The notes under the pieces were generated by a model. It was given only the letters and a program-made list of their open reading frames with translations, made no database searches and was not told where the DNA came from. Positions 1 through 4,573 of a DNA stretch of 14,089 bases are shown piece after piece. The stretch covers positions 1-14,089 of the forward strand of contig JAIPBB010000125.1 of the NCBI GenBank assembly GCA_021739805.1. The letters run 5' to 3'. A program made the position numbers and the translations under genes. The DNA comes from Saprospiraceae bacterium. Its GTDB lineage: Bacteria > Bacteroidota > Bacteroidia > Bacteroidales > JAIPBB01. Each line of letters starts with the position of its first letter. Position 1 is the stretch's first letter.

Positions 1-135
1 ACTGTCAGGAAAACAATAAAAATGTAACTGCTTGAAATAACGCAATTTAAAAATCACCCTAAAATAATTTGTTGAAAACTTTCAGGGTTATTAACCGATT
101 TTCTGGATTTTTAACGATTTTTGCTGCAATGTGGG
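1..135. other. AT-rich stretch without a recognisable gene
   Basis: No sustained frame or RNA gene is seen. It contains CTGCAATGTGGGTTA (124-138), whose reverse complement occurs at 13953-13967, and TAATTTGTTGAAA (65-77), whose reverse complement occurs at 13942-13954. Confidence 0.4.
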
Positions 136-189
136 TTAGATTAAAACTCTGATTTTAAGCCACACGAAGGGATTCGTGCGGTAGCTGTG
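136..189. repeat. Hairpin repeat copy 1 (CGAAGGGATTCG family)
   Basis: This 54-bp element differs at one position (143) from the copy at 1231-1284 and is close to the copy at 1544-1598. Its centre is CCACACGAA-GGGA-TTCGTGCGG, a 9-bp stem with a 4-base loop, followed by GTAGCTGTG. The single A-C mismatch on the plus strand becomes a G-U pair in RNA read from the minus strand. It lies downstream of the minus-strand ORF cluster 246-1050. It resembles a REP-type intergenic palindrome; no transposase of that class is in the window. Confidence 0.8.
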
Positions 190-245
190 TGTCGCCAACA
201 TTTGTCAGTTCCACCATCTTATTTGAGTTACGTAAAGACTAATCT

Positions 246-434
246 TTACTCACAGCACACCGTGCACCAGCGAGGTGGTTCAGTATAAATACCATTTCCA
301 ATATTCAATCCTAAATCACCATTATGAACTCCATCACTATAATCAAGAGTAATAGTAGGACTTTCCGAATTCACTGCTACAATTTCTACTGGGCATTTGC
401 GCTTCAAGCCCTTGTATAGGTCACATCCTACTAT
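246..434 (-). pseudogene. 62-codon coding-like tail in frame after the stop of the upstream gene
   Basis: Reading the minus strand directly past the TAG stop of the 435-806 gene, the same frame stays open for 62 codons to TAA at 246-248. The peptide looks protein-like: it runs from IVGCDLYKGLKRKC through SPTITLDYSDG to a cysteine-rich end, PPRWCTVCCE. There is no ATG; a TTG at 405-407 (followed by KRKCPVEIV) is the only early alternative start. It could be the 3' remnant of a gene whose front was replaced, a second short gene with a TTG start, or an extension lost by a nonsense mutation. I do not recognise the family. Its two C-terminal cysteines and lack of hydrophobic segments set it apart from the membrane protein that precedes it. 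Confidence 0.4.
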
Positions 435-806
435 CTATTTGTTGGGACGTCGTTTTATAATAATTTGATAAGTATTAAAAAAAAATACTCCTACTAGAAT
501 AGTATTCACAACCAGTAAAACAGTAAAAAATAAATCTAAAGTTAAAATTGGTAGTCTCCATATAAAATAGCCATAAAAAATAACGAATAAAATAAGTAAT
601 GAATAGTTTTTGTATACAAAATTCTTGATTATTAAATCTAGAACAAAATCAATTATTAATACAATAATATTAATATATAATAATGTTTTATTACCTATTT
701 CTTGAAAAGAATATATTGCAATCCATATTACTATATATGCAATAAATCCAATAATAGTTATTTTTTTTATTAAAGTTAATATATTAATTAGTTTGCTATT
801 GCCCAT
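435..806 (-). CDS. Small four-helix membrane protein of unknown function
   Basis: The 123-residue product is almost entirely hydrophobic. Four probable membrane helices lie at about residues 14-32, 41-62, 67-86 and 90-112, and a short basic tail (KRRPNK) follows. It starts at ATG 804-806, ten bases after the stop of the 817-1050 gene, so the two are probably co-transcribed. I recognise no family motif. Small multi-helix membrane proteins immediately downstream of a short variable ORF are common as immunity proteins of polymorphic toxins in Bacteroidota, but nothing in this sequence proves that role. It is very AT-rich even for this window. The frame continues as coding-like sequence after its TAG stop. 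Confidence 0.6.
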   Translation of the reverse strand: MGNSKLINILTLIKKITIIGFIAYIVIWIAIYSFQEIGNKTLLYINIIVLIIDFVLDLIIKNFVYKNYSLLILFVIFYGYFIWRLPILTLDLFFTVLLVVNTILVGVFFFNTYQIIIKRRPNK

Positions 807-816
807 AATACTTGTA

Positions 817-1050
817 TTAATAACCTTGTTTTTTAATGCTGAATTTTAATATATCAACTGCCATTTTAAACTGTTTTTGTCTTTGTTCTTCCTTCAACTC
901 TGCTTGGTCAGAATTATAATTTAAAACATCATTATATCTAACTCTACAAAAAGTAGAAAAACTCGATGTTTTTTTTGTAATAGAAGTACCAGGAGACCCC
1001 CACTCCCGCACGAATCCTTTCGTGGGGCTCTTATTACTTTCATTAAACAT
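817..1050 (-). CDS. Short ORF starting inside the duplicated leader, unknown function
   Basis: The product is 77 residues and soluble. The first 18 or so codons come from the repeated leader, including an inverted copy of the CGAA/TTCG hairpin, which is translated here as part of the protein. The remainder, with a charged stretch (QAELKEEQRQKQFK) near the C terminus, is unique in this window. Position 1050 is the first ATG; the frame is open a few codons further upstream. The stop is ten bases before the next minus-strand ATG, which suggests coupling. In the second leader copy the matching frame (1957-2030 or so) ends after only about 17 unique codons. The ORF may be the truncated C-terminal tip of a once larger protein rather than an intact gene. 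Confidence 0.4.
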   Translation of the reverse strand: MFNESNKSPTKGFVREWGSPGTSITKKTSSFSTFCRVRYNDVLNYNSDQAELKEEQRQKQFKMAVDILKFSIKKQGY

Positions 1051-1164
1051 AATAACAACATTTAAAAATCTAAGCTAGCTGCATTTCAAAAGTCTTCCTT
1101 AATGCATCTTAAAGCAAATATAATTAAATTCGTTATAACTAAATTGAGAATAAAAAATATTGTT
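996..1164. repeat. Duplicated leader, copy 1
   Basis: This segment matches 1998-2163 with only scattered substitutions and small indels. The match begins at the CCCCCAC run, passes through an inverted hairpin core (1008-1026) and the block AAGCTAGCTGCATTTCAA, and ends at the AATATTGT before the next hairpin repeat. Both copies lie immediately upstream of, and overlap the start of, a minus-strand small gene. The hairpin core is intact here (CACGAATCCTTTCGTG) but lacks six bases in copy 2. Confidence 0.85.
1115..1122 (-). promoter_or_regulatory. Candidate -7 box in the duplicated leader, copy 1
   Basis: Read on the minus strand this is TATATTTG, a match to the Bacteroidota -7 consensus TAnnTTTG. 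The same octamer is kept in the other leader copy at 2112-2119. No clear TTTG -33 element lies 19 bases upstream in either copy, so the call rests on the -7 box and its position before the small genes. Confidence 0.35.
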
Positions 1165-1284
1165 GCTCTGTATATTAAAAGCCCGGTTTTAAACCAGGCT
1201 ATGGTAGTGTTTCTTAAATGCAAATAATAATTAGATTGAAACTCTGATTTTAAGCCACACGAAGGGATTCGTGCGGTAGCTGTG
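1165..1284. repeat. Composite 120-bp repeat, copy 1 (two hairpins)
   Basis: It matches 1478-1598 with about five substitutions and one inserted T. It contains a first hairpin, AGCC-C-GGTTT/AAACC-A-GGCT (1180-1200), then a linker and the 54-bp CGAAGGGATTCG element (1231-1284). On minus-strand RNA both hairpins become fully paired because the C-A or A-C mismatch turns into a U-G or G-U pair. The copy at 136-189 holds only the second part. Confidence 0.85.
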
Positions 1285-1376
1285 ATATCAGACGATATTT
1301 CGAATTAGGTTGCGAAGTAAAAGCACTTGGACGTGGACATATTCAGCATATTAAAAAGGAAGTTTTAAGAAAATAA
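1285..1376 (+). pseudogene. C-terminal remnant of an unidentified gene
   Basis: Immediately after the hairpin repeat the plus strand is open for 30 codons to TAA at 1374-1376, encoding a peptide that contains RRYFELGCEVKALGRGHIQ and ends KKEVLRK. There is no start codon; the frame runs back into the repeat. A strong intrinsic terminator follows 23 bases later, as expected for the 3' end of a real gene. The upstream part appears to have been displaced by the repeat. I do not recognise the parent family, and a chance open frame of this length cannot be excluded. Confidence 0.4.
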
Positions 1377-1398
1377 ATTCAAATTTTAGATACAATTT

Positions 1399-1428
1399 AA
1401 AGCCCGAAGTTGATTCGGGCTTTTTTTG
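1399..1428 (+). terminator. Rho-independent terminator
   Basis: The arms AAGCCCGAA and TTCGGGCTT, separated by a 5-base loop, form a perfect 9-bp stem followed by a run of Ts. It sits just after the plus-strand gene remnant 1285-1376. A shorter T run on the other strand could allow some bidirectional action. Confidence 0.8.
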
Positions 1429-1435
1429 TTGTTTG

Positions 1436-1482
1436 GTTACCTCTGCACAACGCGAAGGGATTCGCAGAGCAGCGGTGGCTCT
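1436..1482. repeat. Diverged hairpin repeat with compensatory stem change
   Basis: The core is GCGAA-GGGA-TTCGC (1452-1465), where the main family has ACGAA-GGGA-TTCGT. The outer A-T pair is replaced by a G-C pair, so pairing is kept. Flanking CTCT and AGAG add outer pairing around a bulge. The 3' side (GCGGTGGCTCTG) resembles the GCGGTAGCTGTG of the other copies. Confidence 0.6.
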
Positions 1483-1598
1483 GTATATTAAAAGCCCGGT
1501 TTTAAACCAGGCTATGGTGGTATTTCTTAAATGCAAATAACAATTAGATTGAAACTCTGATTTTTAAACCACACGAAGGGATTCGTGCTGTAGCTGTG
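1478..1598. repeat. Composite 121-bp repeat, copy 2 (two hairpins)
   Basis: This is the second copy of the unit at 1165-1284, in the same orientation, with its hairpins at 1493-1513 and 1570-1590. It lies 32 bases downstream of the stop of the minus-strand gene at 1631. Read on the minus strand, the AGCC/GGCT hairpin is followed by TTTTAATAT, so it may serve as a weak transcription terminator for that gene. Confidence 0.85.
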
Positions 1599-1630
1599 AA
1601 ACTATTATCAGGAAAAAAACAATTAATAAC

Positions 1631-1960
1631 CTATTTAAATATTTTTTCATTCCAAACACCTTTTGAATTCAAATGATATACTCTTATTTCCTTTGTATTT
1701 GATTTCTTCACAATTGAATCTTTTATTTGAATATATTTGCTTATTCTATCTCCATAATTTCCAAGATTAATCCATTTATCAATAATTAGAATATCTATAG
1801 TACCTCTGTTGTTTTCTTTACATCTAATATCTGTAATAATACCACTAAATTCTTTTTCTATATAATCATTTGTATCTTTTTTCACTTTTAAAACAATAAA
1901 AGTAATAAATATAATAAAAAAAGTAATTAAAATTATTATAATATATGTGAATTTTCTCAT
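1631..1960 (-). CDS. Small single-helix membrane-anchored protein, unknown function
   Basis: The start chosen is ATG 1958-1960 (109 residues) rather than a TTG three codons upstream. One hydrophobic helix spans about residues 5-25 (ITFFIIFITFIVLKVKK) and is followed by a soluble domain of about 80 residues. That domain contains SGIITDIRCKENNRGTIDIL and a later IQIKDSIVKK segment, suggesting a small beta-rich fold. Small Bacteroidota proteins with this layout (short anchor, then a region with 'GDSI/KDSI'-like wording) occur next to variable effector genes, but the role is unproven. The ATG overlaps, as ATGA, the stop of a short frame read from the duplicated leader. It sits between composite repeat copy 2 and leader copy 2. 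Confidence 0.6.
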   Translation of the reverse strand: MRKFTYIIIILITFFIIFITFIVLKVKKDTNDYIEKEFSGIITDIRCKENNRGTIDILIIDKWINLGNYGDRISKYIQIKDSIVKKSNTKEIRVYHLNSKGVWNEKIFK

Positions 1961-1997
1961 TGTCCCCAACCTTTCCTTGTTACTCCTTTACCATATG

Positions 1998-2163
1998 AAC
2001 CCCCACCCGCACGAATCGTGTGGCTCTTATTACTTTCATTAAACAACAATAACAACATTTAAAAATCCAAGCTAGCTGCATTTCAATAGTCTTCCTTAAT
2101 ACATCTTAAAGCAAATATAATTAAATTCGTTAAAACTTAAGTGAGAATAAAAATATTGTGGCA
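1998..2163. repeat. Duplicated leader, copy 2
   Basis: This is the partner of 996-1164. On the minus strand one frame through it reads FNESNKSHTIRAGGG and goes on to GVTRKGWGQ, stopping at TGA 1957-1959 exactly over the ATG of the 1631-1960 gene. It lacks six bases of the hairpin loop and stem found in copy 1. The TATATTTG box is preserved at 2112-2119. Confidence 0.85.
2112..2119 (-). promoter_or_regulatory. Candidate -7 box in the duplicated leader, copy 2
   Basis: TATATTTG on the minus strand, identical to the box in leader copy 1. It would give a leader of about 145 bases before ATG 1960. No convincing -33 element is visible. Confidence 0.35.
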
Positions 2164-2170
2164 CTGAAAA

Positions 2171-2197
2171 TAAAAAGCTCTGATTTTTAAATCACAG
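2171..2197 (-). terminator. Candidate terminator downstream of pyruvate kinase
   Basis: On the minus strand CTgTGATTT and AAATCAgAG pair as a 9-bp stem with one mismatch, followed by CTTTTTATTTT. It lies about 45 bases beyond the pyruvate kinase stop and would also separate that gene from the repeat-rich modules. Confidence 0.45.
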
Positions 2198-2221
2198 TAA
2201 GAGATAAGTGCAGTAGCTGTG
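2177..2221. repeat. Degenerate hairpin repeat
   Basis: This is recognisable as the same element by its flanks (CTCTGATTTTTAAA on the left, GTAGCTGTG on the right), but the core is decayed to CACAGTAAGAGATAAGTGCA. It marks the outer edge of the repeat-bracketed region, 23 bases from the end of the pyruvate kinase gene. Confidence 0.6.
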
Positions 2222-2243
2222 AATTTTACGGTTTTGCAATTTT

Positions 2244-3674
2244 TTAAGAAATTTCACTTACCTTTAATATATTTGTCTTGCCCTGTTCGTTAAGGGGTGA
2301 ACTTCCTACAAATATCACGCGGTCGCCTTCGACTAAAATATTTCTTTCTTTAAGTAATTTTATTGAGCCCATCATTGCTTCCTCCAACTGTTCGACTTTG
2401 TGTAAATAAAATACTCTTACACCCCAAAAAAGCGACATGTATGGCAATAGTTTTCTATTGTTGGTAAAGACAAAGATATCGGCTTCAGGTCTGTGGCCTG
2501 ATATCCGAAATGCAGTGTACCCTGAATGCGTAAAAGTGATGATGGCATCTGCTTTAATTTCTTTTGCTAGTGCAGATGCATTACAACAAATGGAATCTGC
2601 AAGGAAAGTGGAAGTTCCCTCCTTTGGGAAATATTTTTTATTGAAATGACTGCCATATGATTCAGTATAACTAATTATTTTTTGCATATTTATTATCGTC
2701 TCAACAGGGTATTTGCCAATAGAAGTCTCGCCACTAAGCATAAGTGCATCGGCACCATCGAGTACAGCATTTGCCACATCGGTTGCTTCTGCTCGTGTTG
2801 GAGTGAAATTAGAAATCATGCTTTCCATCATTTGGGTGGCAACAATCACCGGTTTCGATAACATAATACATTTGTCAATAATTTGTTTTTGAATTAAAGG
2901 GACTTCGTCAAAAGGCATTTCCACTCCCAAATCGCCGCGTGCTATCATTATTCCGTCTGAATAATTAATAATCTGATTAATTTCCTGAAGGGCTTCGGGC
3001 TTTTCAATTTTAGCAATTACGCCTGCATGACCATTATTATTTTTTATTAATTGCTTTAATTCTAAAACATCAGCAGCTTTCCTGACAAAGGATAAAGCAA
3101 TCCAATCAACATCCTGCTCTATTGCAAAAATAGCATTTGAAATATCTTCATCAGTAAGGCAGGGAAGTGAAACCCGTGTATTGGGTAAATTCACTCCTTT
3201 ATGTGACGAGAGCGGTCCTCCGAAAATAACTTTTGCTTTTACTGTATCCTTTCTATTAGTTTCCGTGACTTCCAGTTTAATCTTTCCATCATCTATGAGT
3301 ATGATTTCTCCTGCTTCGACATCCGTTGGAAATTCATGATAACTCATATATATCCGGTCTTTATTGCCGATACATTTTTCTGAAACAAAAGTTATTATAT
3401 CACCCTGAACCAATTCAAGAAGATTATTCTCGATTTCACCAATTCTTAATTTTGGTCCTTGCAAATCAGCAAGAATAGCTATATTTAATGCATATTCAAG
3501 ATTTAATTCCTTTATAAGAGTTACCAGTTTAAGGAATTCATCTTTTTTGGAATGAGAGAAGTTTATCCTGAAAACATCCACACCTTCATCAATCATTCTT
3601 TTCATGATATCTTTTGAAGAAGATGCAGGTCCAAGCGTTGCTATTATCTTTGTTCTAGAGTCAGATTGGTTCAT
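2244..3674 (-). CDS. pyk: Pyruvate kinase
   Basis: Cytoplasmic glycolytic enzyme that transfers phosphate from phosphoenolpyruvate to ADP, giving pyruvate and ATP. The 476-residue product has normal full length. It opens with TKIIATLGPASS and carries the substrate and K+ site RINFSHS (Arg36, Asn38, Ser40) and ADLQGPKLRIGEI around Asp69. The B-domain lid lies at about residues 73-170. Further motifs are the catalytic AKIEKPEA (Lys222, Glu224), ARGDLGVE with Mg2+ ligand Asp248, ATQMMESM (Thr280) and LSGETSIGKYP. The C-terminal domain (about 355-476) is complete. No active-site residue is missing. ATG 3672-3674 is the natural start. It is probably monocistronic: a promoter lies 36 bases upstream, and a tRNA with its own terminator lies further upstream. 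Confidence 0.97.
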   Translation of the reverse strand: MNQSDSRTKIIATLGPASSSKDIMKRMIDEGVDVFRINFSHSKKDEFLKLVTLIKELNLEYALNIAILADLQGPKLRIGEIENNLLELVQGDIITFVSEKCIGNKDRIYMSYHEFPTDVEAGEIILIDDGKIKLEVTETNRKDTVKAKVIFGGPLSSHKGVNLPNTRVSLPCLTDEDISNAIFAIEQDVDWIALSFVRKAADVLELKQLIKNNNGHAGVIAKIEKPEALQEINQIINYSDGIMIARGDLGVEMPFDEVPLIQKQIIDKCIMLSKPVIVATQMMESMISNFTPTRAEATDVANAVLDGADALMLSGETSIGKYPVETIINMQKIISYTESYGSHFNKKYFPKEGTSTFLADSICCNASALAKEIKADAIITFTHSGYTAFRISGHRPEADIFVFTNNRKLLPYMSLFWGVRVFYLHKVEQLEEAMMGSIKLLKERNILVEGDRVIFVGSSPLNEQGKTNILKVSEIS

Positions 3675-3709
3675 ACGAAAACATTATATTGAATTTGAAT
3701 TTTATAACG

Positions 3710-3740
3710 CAAACTTATTATAAAAAATCCACCTGGCAAT
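3710..3740 (-). promoter_or_regulatory. Bacteroidota-type promoter of pyruvate kinase
   Basis: On the minus strand ATTG (3737-3740), a 19-base spacer and TAAGTTTG (3710-3717) match the Bacteroidota -33/-7 pattern TTTG-N19-TAnnTTTG with one change in the -33 element. This predicts a short untranslated leader of about 28 bases. Confidence 0.55.
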
Positions 3741-3782
3741 TTACTGTATGCACTATTTCGCAAGTTGTAATATCTTCATAAT

Positions 3783-3805
3783 AAAAAAGCTCCCAAAAGA
3801 GAGCT
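3783..3805 (-). terminator. Rho-independent terminator after tRNA-Arg
   Basis: Read on the minus strand, AGCTCTC-TTTT-GGGAGCT pairs fully with one U-G and is followed by six Ts. It begins 17 bases past the tRNA 3' end, isolating the tRNA from pyruvate kinase. Confidence 0.75.
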
Positions 3806-3821
3806 AATTTTTATCACAATG

Positions 3822-3895
3822 TGAACTCGAAGGGATTCGAACCCCCAACCTCCTGATCCGTAGTCAGGTGCACTATCCAATTATGCTACGAGTCC
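3822..3895 (-). tRNA. tRNA-Arg (anticodon ACG)
   Basis: The 74-base cloverleaf is complete. The acceptor stem GGACTCG/CGAGTTC has one G-U pair and discriminator A. The D stem is GCAT/GTGC with loop AATTGGATA. The anticodon stem CCTGA/TCAGG holds the loop CTACGGA, giving ACG at 34-36. The T arm has the standard TTCGAAT loop. CCA is not encoded, so it must be added after transcription. A34 would normally be deaminated to inosine to read CGU, CGC and CGA. Confidence 0.95.
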
Positions 3896-3984
3896 AATTA
3901 TTTTGAACTTGCAAATATAAAGCATTAATATTTAAAAGGAAAATTTATTGATTTAATATAATTTGAAGAGTAGCTTGATATTTT

Positions 3985-4353
3985 TCAGGAACGTTGCTTT
4001 TTGTATTTAATAGCTTTTTTTCTTCGTTTACGTTTTATTATTCTAAGCTTTAATGCTCTAATTATTTGATTTTTATTCCAGTATTTTCCCCACTTAACAT
4101 TTGTCCAGGCTCTTTCATGTAAGTAATAAAACAATAGTTTAATAAAAACCTCAGCTAATCCTATCTGTGCCGCTTTCTCAGTGTCGCCTGTAATAAAATA
4201 TGCTATTAATATTGTAGTTAGAGTTGCTATTATTCTCCAACTAATAGTTTTAATGATACTACGAACAGGGCTTTCCTTTTGAACTGAATAAGCCATGGGA
4301 ACCTTCACTCCTTCAATTTCCTGATAGTTTTCTGCAATAGGTTTAATTGCCAT
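3985..4353 (-). CDS. DUF2061 family membrane protein
   Basis: The 122-residue product has the DUF2061 signature. SPVRSIIKTISWRIIATL leads into a first membrane helix (TTILIAYFITG, about residues 43-58), then TGDTEKAAQIGLAEVFIKLLFYYLHERAW, where the YYLHERAW end is the family hallmark. The C-terminal tail is unusually basic (IIKRKRRKKAIKYKKQ). The biochemical role of the family is not known to me; related domains occur alone or fused to sulphate-assimilation proteins. I chose ATG 4351-4353; the TTG nine codons upstream adds only unconserved sequence. It is divergent from feoAB across about 220 bases. Confidence 0.85.
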   Translation of the reverse strand: MAIKPIAENYQEIEGVKVPMAYSVQKESPVRSIIKTISWRIIATLTTILIAYFITGDTEKAAQIGLAEVFIKLLFYYLHERAWTNVKWGKYWNKNQIIRALKLRIIKRKRRKKAIKYKKQRS

Positions 4354-4530
4354 AGTATTTAGATTATTAGTTATAAGCAAACTAATACTTATTTAATATC
4401 TTCAATTATTACTACAATATTAACACAAAAATACTAAAATGAAAAAGATTTCTTAAAGTATATTTTATTTTCCATGAAAACTTTAAAAAAAAGAATAGGC
4501 ATAATTTTACTTTTATTTCAAAAATTAAAA

Positions 4531-4555
4531 TATATTTGCACTTATTTGAATTAAG
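4531..4555 (+). promoter_or_regulatory. Candidate feoAB -7 box with overlapping palindromic operator
   Basis: TATATTTG (4531-4538) fits the TAnnTTTG -7 box, though no good TTTG is found 19 bases upstream. Two bases later comes CTTATTTGAATTAAG (4541-4555), a 15-base dyad (CTTAnTTnAAnTAAG) with six of seven base pairs symmetric, placed where transcription should start and 18 bases before the feoAB ATG. A metal-responsive repressor of the Fur or DtxR type acting here is plausible for a ferrous iron transporter, but the dyad is not a textbook box for either. Confidence 0.3.
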
Positions 4556-4573
4556 TCTAAATAGCTATAATAA

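Noticed and set aside
1351..1536. 61-codon minus-strand frame containing RATAALRIPSRCAEV
   Set aside because: It runs through two repeats and a terminator, antisense to the gene remnant; the peptide is a by-product of reading the hairpin repeat.
136..2221. Integron attC sites
   Set aside because: I looked for paired RYYYAAC and GTTRRRY boxes around the hairpins and found none in proper arrangement. There is also no integrase in the window. Only the cassette-like layout is retained as a finding.
2437..2649. Plus-strand 70-codon frame
   Set aside because: Antisense shadow inside the pyruvate kinase gene, which has every conserved motif.
3828..3841. The 12-mer CGAAGGGATTCG of the hairpin repeat also occurs in the T arm of tRNA-Arg, suggesting a tRNA-derived repeat
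   Set aside because: The pairing differs: in the repeat CGAA pairs with TTCG, while in the tRNA TTCGAAT is the loop. Similarity ends at the 12-mer, so coincidence is the simpler view.
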